From the NCBI RefSeq assembly GCF_020921035.1, contig NC_063150.1, positions 8,928,001-8,992,000 on the forward strand: DNA of 64,000 nucleotides, read 5' to 3'. Every line of letters starts with the position of its first letter. Position 1 is the first letter of the stretch. Made by a program: the position numbers and the translations under genes. Of the stretch, positions 17,686 through 28,817 are shown piece after piece. The notes beneath the pieces were generated by a model. It was not told the DNA's origin. It did not search any database and worked only from the letters and a program-made list of their open reading frames with translations. Source of the stretch: Rhodamnia argentea. Its lineage: Eukaryota; Streptophyta; Magnoliopsida; Myrtales; Myrtaceae.

Positions 17686-20600
17686 CTACATTTGAGGGGG
17701 CGAGTTGTGCTTCAGGACGACAAAGAAGAGGAAGGCCAGGCAAGCAAATAAGAGGGACATCACGGACAAGATGGCCATGTCGGTTCCTGTCCTGTCATAG
17801 CTCAAACTTCTCACCGAAGCCAACCTATCCCATACATAAGAACCGTCTGGCAGTTTTGGGCAACTGCAATCTGATGCGCACTCTTTAGTGTTGCAGTAGA
17901 AACTGATTGAAGTCATCACATTCATAGCATATTGGAAAGGGTTGCTCCAATACATCCACCGGTAGAACCTTATGTCTGATAGCACAACGACTATTCCAGA
18001 AGCCGAAACCCAAAGTGATGTCACAATCGACACAGCAAATGCAGCCAGTGTAGGCACTGGTGCTAGGAAAGTGATCATCATTCCGAAGTATGTCATGCAA
18101 ATTGTGAACACAAAGAGCACAGTCCAGTACATCATGAACTCATGGATGGAACCAGTTCCAATTCCAGCCATAACATTCCCGATTCCTGCTAATGTGAGTG
18201 TTGCAATGAAGAAGTACGGAATTTCTGCCAGTGCCCACGACAGTGGATAAAAGATAGGATGGTACATCCCTGCCCTCTTCTCTCTAAAGTACACTAATCT
18301 GTCTGTGCCAATCTGAGGAATGACATTATTTGCTGATATGACTCCTATGAGAATTGCTTGCATATATATATAGAGCGAGCGCGAAGTCAGGCCATATACG
18401 TCCTCATATTCAATCTTCCAATATAGGGAACCCATGAGAAGACCAATCATGATGCACCCAGTTAGTCTGCCAAATGTGTATTGTACATTTCTCCACAGGA
18501 ATCTTTGAGTTCTGAGCAGTACCATTATGGCTTGCAGTGTGTGTGGAGCAGGATAAACAGAAGACGAAACCATGTAATTCCTATCCTCAGTTAAACTCTT
18601 TATGCTGCGAATTTCTCTGTTGTTCACTTCATGCAGGGAACTAGCTTGGTAGGCCTCTGCAAAATTTATCATTGGTGCCGCTCTCCTTTTTATGCCTAAT
18701 CCGAGAGTTGCCATGACAAAACCAACTGGACTCGCTCTTTTGGAATACCAGGGAAATTTTGGAACTGATAAGAAATAATCTAGCAGGTCACTGCAGTCGG
18801 GTCCGATTGGGCCAAAGAATGCTTGCTGCCCTTCATGTGTCAAAATTAGGGCCAAGTCGAAGAAATCAAGTGTGCGAGCATTAGGGTGTGCTAAAGTGGC
18901 AACAATAACACGCCCTGAATTGGAAACTTGAGATAGAATGTTGAGGATACTTGACGTACCTCTGCTGTCCAGTCCTGATACCGGTTCTTCGAGAAAGAGA
19001 ATACTTGGATTAGCAGCTAGTTCAACAGCAATGGTTATCTTTTTGGCTATCTCAAATGTTTTCCCAGTAGCATCACCAAGGGAACCAACTAGTTGATTTG
19101 AGTAAGGCAATAGATCAAGTTGGTCAAGGACTAGCTCCACATGGATGCGACAATTCCCAGAACCGATTGTTTGACCAAGACGGAGTGCAGCGCTGAAATG
19201 AAGGGTCTCACGCACTGATAGATAAGGTTGGTGTGCATCGAGCTTCTCTACATAGCCAATAAGTCTAGAATAGGCAGGACCCTTTTGCCAACTTTTTGCC
19301 TGGAGGTTGCCCTTGAGGCTGCCAATTGAAGGTGCCCTCCCAGCCAGGCATTTCAGAAGAGTAGATTGACTTCCTTTCGAACCGCCCATTAAAGCAAGCA
19401 TGTTCCTAGGCCTAGCGTAACCCGTGATGTTGCTGAAAATTGAAGTACCCTCTTCCATGTCTTCATCGTACCTTATTTAGGGAGAGTAGGGTGTTAGACA
19501 GTGTGCAAATGGATAAAGCAAGCACACTCATACAGTCAACATTGCATGGAAATACGTGGAAGGAAAATTCCATGAGGATAGGATGTACCTCATGAATGAT
19601 AGATCCTCAAAAAGGAGAGTTATTGGCTCTAGTGGAATGCCTGGTCCATTCTTCTCCATATCAACCCTGAACTCCTCTATCCATTTTTCAACTCCGCCGT
19701 TGTCCCTTATTTTTCCGTATCTTTGTCGTCCAGAGTATCTGGAAGCTTTGAAACTATCGGTTTGTCCATTGGGACTTTCCAGTGACTGAAAACCACTCTC
19801 CATGTCCTCTTTAAGGTTTCTGATTGTCGGCGACCATCTGATAGAGGGCAAGGATTGGCTGGGTCCTGTGAATTCTATCCTCTTTAGCCCTAGTAATCCG
19901 AGGAAGTTGGCGATGAAAGTCCACCCAATAAGAACGATGTAAGGTAGCCAGCGCTTTTCGGCATCTTCAGATAGCTGATAGAATGCGAGGTACACTTTTC
20001 CAACGGTCATGTTAGGGAATTGATCGCAGAAGGCAAGCTGGCTTTGGTAACTGGAGCAAGGATCTTGATAGTCATTTTGAAATTGAATCCTGCAAAATAA
20101 TACGTTGGCCCAGTGGATTGGGTTCACCTGGACTAGCCATTTCCAGTATACCGGCACATTGGATGGGTAAATCACAAAACCACTGAACAGCAGGAAGATT
20201 GAAACTAGTAGGCCTGCCAAAAAGATGCAATTTTTGTCAGCTATTCTCACTTGATGCAGGATTTGTTTAAACAATGCAAAATGACCTCATAAGCATTGTG
20301 ATTCTGATTCTTTAAGGAGATGATATACCTGCCAGGGCATTCCCAACTTCTGGGATCGCGGAAATGGCACTGAGAAAGAAAAATACCGACGATCCAAAGT
20401 ACGCGACCAAGAATAAGAGCAGTAAATACTGGAAAAATGGTGCTCCATTTCCTGTTGATGATAGCCCAGCCAGGAAATAGACACTAACTGTATATGCTGT
20501 TGCCTGCAAAAGGCAATAGATATGTTGGAGTTTTATCTAGGTTCGCAACGATATCTAATTTGAAGAGGAAACAAACTAAGTGTGGTACTTCTATTAGGGT

Positions 20601-23600
20601 CTGCGGTAGGTTGACTACACAATGGGCGATGACATATGAGGAGACCCTGTAAAATCTCTGAGCCTTGTGCTTGTAGAAGGTTGGCCTCTGGAGCAAATAC
20701 AGAGGAAGCTGCACCAAATTTATGAGCGTAATGCTCATGGTGGATACGAATCCAAGGGCCCTTACTGAGTTCATCTGCTGTTGGTTGTAATTGCCGCCAA
20801 GCTTGTAGAATAGTGTTCCCGCAAATAAGCCCAGTACAATTGCCTGCAAAATGAACATATCTGCCGCTCATTTCTTGAATGAAGCAAACTTCACGCGAAA
20901 AGCGGATCTTATGTAGTTTCGGTCGTTCTGTGAACTTGGCTCTCTGTACTAGAATCTTCTGATAGCATAAGTTTGTGACCTGGAAAAGCCTCAGTTTAAT
21001 AAAAGCATGTAGCCTCTTCGTGATCTTGATTTGCCTCTTGATGAGTGTTTGAGTAGATTTCCACCATGTCTGGACGAACGGCCTCTGGAATTGCTTCCAT
21101 TGAGCTTGGTACTCATCTTCCTGCATGGTGAGAAATCATTAGCTGTTGTGACCAGGCTAGTCATCTTCTTTCTTTATCTCATGCTCAACTTTCTCAAGTT
21201 TCTTTTTTCATCCCATCCATGATACTTTTTTTTCATCGCATTTATCTTGCTGCCTCCCAACCCTCTTAGAAAGGAAGACAAAAAAGCCAAAGTTGCAAAA
21301 GATGTCTCTCATACCTCTTCTTTGTAACGCTCAACTTGGAGACGGATATGGCCTCTTGCTTGCTTTAGCATGGAGTATACGTGTGAGGATCGCTCATGTT
21401 GCATCTTTTGGGGTCTAACTGAGAGATATTGCATCTCATCGTTGTTTATGGATATCGCAGTCACCACATCCCCGACCTGAACTCTTCCGGTGCTTTCAAT
21501 TCCCCCTGAATGCCCTATTTTGCTTGATAGCTTGGCAACCACCAATTCTGCAGCAAAGTAACAATAGTCACCCATCTCTTAGGCTTCCTCAAATGTCCGA
21601 CATTCGACTTTAGCCTGTTAACTTGGCATATATTGGTTCATTGACATGAACAGGCCTAATAGTTATGTCTTGCAACATCTAGAGCGGCTTACCTGTCTCT
21701 TTTCTCGGCTGCACATCCACTGTGCAATGGTACTTAGATGGTGTCTTGAGACTCAACCCAAGTCCCGGCTCGCTCTCTACCCAGTAGGTATGCTTTACCT
21801 CATCTTCATGCACAATCCTCAGTATGTCTTTGTGGTGATCTGAAGCGTTGTAGCACTCAATAAGCTCCTCTAGAGTCAAGGATGTCGCTCCTGGTGCCAC
21901 ATACTTGGACCCATCTCCAGCTGCTATGTCTTCAAGAAATTCATTTGATTCCACAAGCAATGGTTTTATGTACCTGCTTGTGATGTCAGTGACATAATGT
22001 TAGCTCTATGTTGGCAAAAATTGTCACACCGCTTAATAGTATGTCCCAAACTCAGATGCATACTAACCCGAGTTTCGTGAAGTATGGGATGGCGTCATGG
22101 CGAGTGCCTTGGAAGAGAACATGGCCATTGCTCAGCAGTATAACTCGGTCGAAAAGATCGAATATCCCTTGGGAGAGTTGGGTCAGCGACACAATTGCAG
22201 ATGATTGCTCAATTCTGCTGATGGTGCGTAGGGTGTCCACCAGGTCGTAGGTGGCTGTGAGATCAGAACTTGAAAATGGTTGGTCATAAATCATGACGGA
22301 GTATGTTCCGAGTGCCAATTCAGCCGTTGTGAGCTTCTGGCGATCAAAATCGGAGAAGCCTTCTCCGGTGAGCTTGTGCTCGACTTCCTTCAAACTTAGA
22401 ATTGCTAAAACATATTCCAGGAACGGATCTTGTCCTTCCACAAGTGCATGTGCAAAGAATTTCCTCATCTGAGGAGTGAAGTTCTCTGGCCGGAGACCCT
22501 GGGTGCAATCCCTTGCAAACTCAAGTGTCTCTCTAACCGATAAAAATGGAATGTGTCTGCAGATTTCCAGAAAAAGTGTTAAGGACGTGACCGTGTGCTT
22601 ATCAAAGACTAGACAAAATTTCAATCGCAAGCCTCGCCTAATCTGCACAGAATGTCGGTGTTCAGGCGATAGAGGACTCACTCGTTAAGTTGGCCATTAA
22701 CGTACGCAATGAATCTGCTAAGGCATATATCAGTGACGGATTTGTCGTTGTACATCACTGAGCCTTCCAAACTTGAGTTTGGAGTTACTTTAGCTCTGCC
22801 TGCCAGGATTTCTAGGAGGGTGCTCTTTCCGCTTCCTGCAGAATTGTATATCCAATGGATCAGTCACTTGACAGAAAAGTTTGCTACTATCAACATTACT
22901 TGGCTTATCGATTTTAGAGGTGGCCTCTTTAGATTTATCATTTCGACAGGTATCATTGCTGTACTAGAGGAAATTTTCAGCTACCTGGAGGTCCTAGCAA
23001 CAGAGTCATCGAGCCCGGCATGATGTACCCGTCCACTCCCTCCAGGACACGCATCAAAATCGAGCTTTTTCTCTGAAGTATAGTCTTGACTGGCCCAAGG
23101 AGGCATCCCATCAATTTGTTCCCGAAGGTTGCATAGCCTCCCGAGGAGATTTCGCAGTTTCTGGAATATCTAATGCCGAAGAACCGAACCACCTGCAAGA
23201 CAGTTCGATTTTTGCTGAACCTTAGATACTGCTTACGTTGGTTAACTGTCGGAATGATGTATGTTTACCTTATGTTCATGTTCTGTTTCCGGCAATTAGT
23301 TCTGTATCGTAATGGCATTATCATTTTGGGTACATCCCATGTGTAGTCAGGAATGATCATTAGCCTTTTTTTTTTGGTCAAAAGAAACGATCATTAGCTC
23401 GCTATGCATATTTTCAATGGAAAATGACATGGCTATCAACAATATATACTGGGTTTTTCGTTTTATTTTGGGTAATAAAACGAGGGATAATAGTCCAAAA
23501 AATTCTAAACCTATTATACCGCAGCCAATTCAGTCCTAAACATTTAGTTGGGCCAATGTAGTTTTCAACCGTTTGGAGATTTGTCAATTTAGTCCTAAAT

Positions 23601-26600
23601 TTTTTGATAATTTGTCAATTTGGTCTTTTTTGCCAATATAAGTTTAGCACTAAATTGACAAAACTTCAAAAGATTTAGGACTAAATCGGCAACTTCAAAA
23701 TGTTTAAGACTAAATTGAAGTATTTGAAATATTTAGGACTAAATTGACAAATCGTCACATGGTTCGGGACTAAATTAGCACAAGTAAAAGGTTTAAGACT
23801 GAATGGGCAAATCATCATAAAAAGTTCTAGCACCTTTTGGGAAATTTTTCAGACAGAACCTTGTTTTCATTCCATGTATGACGTATGAATGAGTGGACAG
23901 CCATCTGAAAAGGATAGGTGAAGATCTTAATCAAGGGTCAACTTGAACGTCAATCTCTTCTTGTATTTGATATGGTCGACTGAAGGACCCAAAAAATTAG
24001 TGTCAAAGCTTGGGGCCTGATATGGAAAAGTCTATCACAATCAGGAAGAGAAAAGGACAAATAGAGGAGCTCCGGCCAAACAACAAGTAAGATTCTCCAA
24101 TTTTTCGTATCACGTCAGCCGGCTATGATCATGACTTTATGTTTAGAAATTACATGTTTCTTATGTTGGTGACGAGGAAGTAGGAAAATGTTTCTAAAAA
24201 GTCCTAAGCCTATTTTGGGGAAAAATACATTTTTAGTGTCAAAAGTTGTGTACGGAAATCACTTTGGTGCCAAAAGTTTCAATCCGATCACTTTAGTGCC
24301 AAGTCGGAGATAAAAGGATCATTTTGGTGCTTACGGCGAGAATTTTCGGCCAAAATTGCTACGTGTCATTAATAATTATTTTTTTAAATAAAAAATGACA
24401 TTTTAAAAAATAAATAAATCCACGTGGACTTCTGCACTTTAAAATAAAAAAAATTCAAATTTAAAAATTAGATAAAAATTAAATTCATTAAAAATAAGCT
24501 AATTTTTTTAAAAAAAAATTAAAGCTAAAAAAAAAAATTTGGTGGAGAACTAGGCAGCGAACCTTAAGCCCCACCATTGTCAGTAATGCTAGTGGTGATG
24601 GGGCATGGCCCGCGGGAGTAGCCGAGCCTCGGCTAGGGGCCGACGACCCCTGCCAACCGCGGGCAAGGGTCGCCGGCCCCCGCCGAGGACCGCCACTTAG
24701 GAGGGGGGGTTGGTTGCTAGTGGCGGCCCTCGGCCGGACCTAGGCGAAGGCCGGCGACCCTTGCTCGATCTAGGTGAGGGCCTCGCCTGCCGGCCATGCC
24801 CCACCACCGCTAGCCATTGCCGGCGACGTGGGGCGGGGGCGGCGAGGGCTATGCAAAGCCCTCACCGCCTTCAAACATTCACCCTTTTTTTTTTTAAATT
24901 TTTTTTAATTTTTAACCTAAATTTTCAAATTATTTTGAAAAAAACAATTTGTATTTTTTTTTATTTTTGTAAGCTAATCAAGTTTTTATTTTTATTCTTA
25001 GTATTGTTTTATTTTTACCTTGTTATATCTTGATTGGACCTCGCCATTGCCACGTCAATTTCAAATAATAATAAAATAATGCCACATCGGATTTCTAGCG
25101 GAACAAATTGGACTTGTCACTAAAACGATCATTTTTCAAAAAAACTTGGCACTAAAGTGATCCAACTGAAATTTTTGGCACTAAAGTTATCTACATACAC
25201 AACTTTTAGTCCTAAAAGTGTACTTTTCCTACCTATTCTGCTTTTACCAATTCAATTCTAAATTTTTTACTTTTGTCAATCGCTGATCTTAATGCCAACA
25301 GTCCTGCGTGGACAATTTTTAATATTTTTATTTTATTTCTTTTTCTTATTGTAGTCGGTGAGAGTCGTCGGGCCTTCGTCGGCTGTAGGTGAGGGCTGGG
25401 CAACCCTTGCCCAAGTTTGGGCCTGGATGCCTTGCCTACAGCTGCGATGGCCTCGCCCAAATCTAGGCATGGTTGCCTTGCTGCAGTTGCGATGGCCTCG
25501 CCCTAATCTAGGCAAGACCGAGTGAGGGCTCGATGACCATTGTCTAGTGGCTGGCAAGGGCTTGATGATCTTCACTGGTCACATTATGAAAAAAAATAAA
25601 GAAAAGAAAAAATGCATAAAAATAAATAAATAATCGAATAGATTAAAATATTATTAAAAATTATCCACGTCAGATCTGGCCGTGCTACGTAGGCCGGTCG
25701 GCGCCCACATCGACGATTTCGGACCAAAATTGATCGGATGAACTCAATTGGCAAAACAAGAAAAAGATTTAGGACTCAATTGATAAAATTAAAAGGTTTA
25801 TGACTGAATTGACAAAAGTGCAACATTATTAGGATTTTTGTGATAATTTTTCCTAAGAAAGTATCGTACTTTTCAATGATGTTCTTATTGTTTGTAATAG
25901 GAAGGAAATATTTGCTGTTGAACTTCGTAAAGGGTGGTCGAGATCACTTCTTGATTCTTCTTGATCTATATGGCATCAATCAACGTTCTTATTCAAGCTT
26001 AAACATATGAACTATTTATATAGAGAAGAGACTGTAGTCTGTAACGCATGTCATTGCATGGTTTATGTATGGCATGTAAAAGAACATAAAGAGAGAGTCA
26101 CGCTGTATTTCACCTGCTGCGGGATAGGGGGTGTGATCTTGGCCATGTCCCGCAAATAACTCACGAAACCATCCTTCAGCAAGTACTCCATTCCCATAAG
26201 CTCCTCCGACTTCTTCCTCGCGCTCTCATCTCCTTCGTCTCTGATCTCTTCCATGTCGCCTCCGACGTCTCCGGCAAACGCTCTTCCAGCTTCGCTCCTC
26301 AAACCGTTCCTCTTCAAGCTCTCGTACATCCTCAGCGCCACTTGCCTCGCGGTCTTGGGCGACGCGCTCTCTATCTTCCTCCGCACGTCTGGGGACGACC
26401 GGCCCAAGAACCTCGCTGCCCCGCGGGGAGTCACGGGCGTCATCGGGGCTGCGCTCCCCGGGGCTGGCAAAGTGATCACGCTGGCGGCGTCGCTTCTCAC
26501 CGTGTGCTCACTGGGGAAGGAGGGCCTCTGCGCATCGACGTTGTTCGTGGCGCTGCCTTCTTGTGCCCACCACATCATGTTCGGCTGCGGGCTCACCGGA

Positions 26601-26614
26601 GAATTGTTTGCCAT
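17686..26614 (-). CDS. Full-size ABCG/PDR-type transporter with a PDZ-like insertion and degenerate ATP sites
   Basis: Eleven exons on the minus strand, in transcript order: 26614-26114, 23192-22985, 22835-22682, 22556-22068, 21973-21693, 21547-21315, 21120-20980, 20843-20589, 20503-20329, 20213-19589 and 19471-17686. Every junction keeps phase, giving 4848 nt (1615 residues), longer than typical plant PDRs (about 1450). Order: Ser/Pro-rich N-terminus (1-167); NBD1 with intact Walker A GPPGSGKS, a signature degraded to GEGFSDFDRQ and Walker B IYDQP (Gln for Glu); PDZ-like domain (about 512-618); TMD1; an extracytoplasmic loop; NBD2 with Walker A GGSKGSQST (no Lys) and Walker B LFLEEP; TMD2. 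The TMDs look complete. The half-transporters resemble oomycete PDR proteins more than usual plant PDRs. Exon 1 was joined because its CAG|GTG end and the next TTGCAG|GTG start are both phase 0. Function and substrate are unknown; ATPase activity may be weak or absent. Confidence 0.85.
23480..23870. repeat. Foldback repeat, 'tttaggactaaattg' family
   Basis: The left half repeats words such as tcaatttagtcctaaa and the right half their reverse complement tttaggactaaattgaca, so the whole can fold into one long imperfect hairpin. The same family recurs at 24183-25854, 27423-28986, about 30510-31440 and 39099-39502. The ends are uncertain here because no target duplication was seen. Confidence 0.65.
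24183..25854. mobile_element. Mutator-like foldback element, interrupted by a second one
   Basis: The ends read ggaaaatgtttctaaaaagtcc on the left and, reverse-complemented, aggaaaaattatcac on the right. Flanks gaggaagta (24174-24182) and aagaaagta (25855-25863) match at 7 of 9 positions, consistent with a 9-bp duplication. The outer element belongs to the tttaggactaa family. It contains a second element (24218-25231) and, to the right of that, its own GC-rich core near 25360-25570. Confidence 0.6.
24218..25231. mobile_element. Nested foldback element, 'ggcactaaagtgatc' family
   Basis: Long terminal inverted repeats of roughly 90 bp: both ends, read inward, run gg(a)aaaa.tacattttta... and then carry actttagtgccaa and gatcactttagtgcc words. 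Flanks cctattttg (24209-24217) and cctattctg (25232-25240) match at 8 of 9, a likely 9-bp target duplication. A GC-rich core at about 24550-24860 is bordered by A/T homopolymers. It is inserted into the left arm of the element at 24183-25854. Confidence 0.7.
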
Positions 26615-26865
26615 TTTTTCGGCTATGGAAAGATGGAGCGTTTCTGAAACACCAGAGGTTGAAGCTAGTCTTTCTTTTGGTGTCTTGACAAGCAGAGAAG
26701 ACGACGGTCCTTAAATGACCCAAGGAAACCTCAAATGTGACTTTTTTTTTTTTTTTGGTCGGATCAAATGTGACTTAAACTATAGTCATGTTGGAATGTA
26801 AAGTATTAAAACTTGTTTTATTTGTCTTCACTATATTGAAGTTGCTAAGCCGTCCTTGTTATGAT

Positions 26866-26870
<5 letters not shown>

Positions 26871-26906
<36 letters not shown>
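26871..26906. repeat. (GA)n microsatellite
   Basis: Uninterrupted GA run of about 36 bases upstream of the ABCG start codon (CT-rich on the transcribed strand). This is a common feature of plant leaders and promoters. Confidence 0.9.
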
Positions 26907-26909
<3 letters not shown>

Positions 26910-27180
26910 CAACTCCAAGTGAATGAGTCGCCACGTGGAAGATGTGGGAATGAGTAGGGACAAGAAGATGGAAATATTTTGGTCACATGTGACATCTTTA
27001 TTTGTCTGCACTATATTGAAGTTGCTTTCTATTTTTGTAAGGGGGAACCAATACATAAGATGAGCCAAAGGTAACATTCATAACTTTGAAGTGTAAAGAT
27101 GCAAATAGTATTGATTAATTCGGGGGAAAAAAATGTAAATGGCAATCAAAATAGTGGCCGCAAACATTCACTTTTAGTTT

Positions 27181-27380
27181 GGGCTTCATTTGTTTCACAA
27201 ACGACAAATGATTCACTTGACATAATTAACTAATGAAATGTTTTCACTATCAATAATAATTTGTATCTAAACATTTTCGTAGACTATGAAATTTTTTTAA
27301 TTCATTCATTTTTGTAAGTGATAAAAGCGATTATTTATAGAAAGTGATTTTTGAAACATTCCATGAAACAAATGAAGCCT
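27181..27380. mobile_element. Short MITE, about 200 bp
   Basis: Left end gggcttcatttgtttca; the reverse complement of the right end is aggcttcatttgtttca. AT-rich interior. The termini are related to those of the element at 27711-28817. No exact target duplication could be set. Confidence 0.6.
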
Positions 27381-27710
27381 GTCAAAAACATTTTGGTTGC
27401 AAAAATGGCTTAGTAAATTGGTGGGAAAATTGTCCAAAAAGTTCTAAACTTATTGCATTTGTGCTAATTCAATCCTAAACTTTTCAATTGTGTTAATTTA
27501 GTTATAAACCTTTTGGCAACTTGTCAATTTTAATCCTAAACAATTCAATCCTATATCTTTCAATTATGCCAATTTGGTCTTAAACCTTTTAATGATTTGT
27601 CAAACTAGTCTTAAACCTTTTCATGAATTACCAATTTAGTCCTTTTGGCAAATTACTCAAATAATAGGTTTAGGACTAAAATGGCAAAACTTCAAAAGAT
27701 TTAGGACTAA

Positions 27711-28817
27711 TGCTCCGTTTGTTTCGCGAAAAATATGATCTTTCCGGAAAATGTTTTCTGGGAAAATGACTTCATTTTCTGATTTTTGGCAAAAACTTGA
27801 AAAAGTTTCGGAAAATATTTTCCATTTTTTGGTAAGAAAATTGACAAAACTAAAGTAAAAGCAAGCTATATACTTTAGGTCATATAGCCTGGTCCTTGAC
27901 AGTGTTAAGAGTATTTTCCTAATTTGTATCATTGATGATAAATTCCATGAAGCAGTAGCACTAGAAGTGCATTCTCGAGGTCAGGTTCTGTCCTTTCGGA
28001 CCCTCCTCGCAGTTCTCTCGTAGGAGAACATGAGAATAGCCCGGCCTGCAGTGATATCACGAAAATCACGCTGCGAGGAACACTTTTTGTCCCCGTCGAC
28101 GATGCTCGGAGCTTTGGCCCCGCCCCGACCTATGATGCGGCCAACGTTCACCGGGAAGCAGGTGGTCCCCGTTGATCGCGCCGCGGAGGTCTCGCAGCAC
28201 CTCCTAGAGGCCACCTTCGGCGGTGACTCGCAATCGGTCGTCGAGTGCCTCACCGACCCACTCGTTGACGTCAACTACGTCGGGGTGATGAGCCTCAAGA
28301 CCGGGAAGGCCGACGTCGTCCCGCACGGCGAGTCCGCCGCCGAGCTCCACGTGGAGCACGAGGAGTTCGGGACGGACGTCACGGCTCTGATCCTCACTAT
28401 AGCTTTCCTTGCTCGAGCCCGGAGCCACCGGCTACGGCCATGGTCGGCGATCGGCCGAGGGAGAAGAAGGAATACTAAAAAACAATAAAGAAAAAAATAT
28501 GAAAAAAGAAAAAAAATAAAGAAAGTAAATTAAAAAAAAATTTATCCAAAAAATAAAAAATAAAAATTTTGAATTTTGAAAAAACAAATAAAAAAACAAA
28601 AGAAAGAAAAAAAATAATTAAAAAGAAAAAATAGTTGAAAGAGAGGAGGAATGAAAAGTGCGGAAAATGTTTTTCTCTTCTCAAAATGAAGAAATCATTT
28701 TCCTTATTTTTAGAAGGTTTTTTTGTTGACCGGAAAATATTTTCCGTTGACCACTCATTTTCAGCCCCCCAAACACCGGAAATTGGAAAAAATATTTTTC
28801 GCGAAACAAACAAAGCC
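27711..28817. mobile_element. PIF/Harbinger-like MITE with captured gene fragment (Pack-MITE)
   Basis: Terminal inverted repeats of about 25 bp (left tgctccgtttgtttcgcgaa; right, reverse complement, ggctttgtttgtttcgcgaa, both continuing aaaatat) and a TAA duplication on both sides (27708-27710, 28818-28820) fit PIF/Harbinger. Subterminal gaaaatattttcc words are repeated. The centre holds an ankyrin-gene fragment (28090-28410) of much higher GC than the surroundings. No transposase, so the element is non-autonomous. Confidence 0.75.
28090..28410 (+). pseudogene. Captured fragment of an ankyrin-repeat protein gene
   Basis: The translation in one frame contains GKQVVPVD, AEVSQHLLEAT, DPLVDVNYVG, and EFGTDVTAL. 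These match, in order, the N-terminal part of a plant ankyrin-repeat protein family as I remember it. The match stops near TAL, just where the next ankyrin repeat should continue. There is no intron, and the sequence is GC-rich (unlike its flanks). An open frame spans 28030-28488, but both ends run into transposon sequence, so it is judged a captured fragment rather than a gene. Parent gene not in this window. Confidence 0.65.

Larger units (their letters stand above)
23193..26113. other. Large first intron of the ABCG gene, filled with nested foldback elements
   Basis: About 2.9 kb between coding exons 1 and 2. It has donor CAG|GTGAAA next to 26114 and acceptor TTGCAG next to 23192. It holds a foldback repeat (about 23480-23870) and a nested pair (24183-25854 enclosing 24218-25231). 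No coding sequence of the transporter was recognised in it. Confidence 0.7.
26615..27422. other. Upstream flank of the ABCG gene
   Basis: Presumed promoter and 5' leader of the ABCG gene on the minus strand. It includes a (GA)n tract at 26871-26906 and a short MITE at 27181-27380. No gene was recognised. Confidence 0.4.

Noticed and set aside
24710-25033. Coding frame in a GC-rich core
   Set aside because: Repeats of GC-rich words keep frames open by composition on both strands; no family resemblance. The same applies to frames at 141-341, 25233-25575, 30721-31226 and 32063-32368.
26063-26614. Separate small gene encoding the Ser/Pro-rich 183-residue frame
   Set aside because: The frame runs past a good donor at 26114 into intron. 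Its phase fits exactly the next ABCG exon (TTGCAG acceptor at 23193), and the joined 1615-codon frame is open throughout.
28030-28488. Intact small ankyrin-protein gene
   Set aside because: Both ends of the frame lie in MITE sequence, only the N-terminal family region is present, and the whole is inside clear inverted ends with a TAA duplication.
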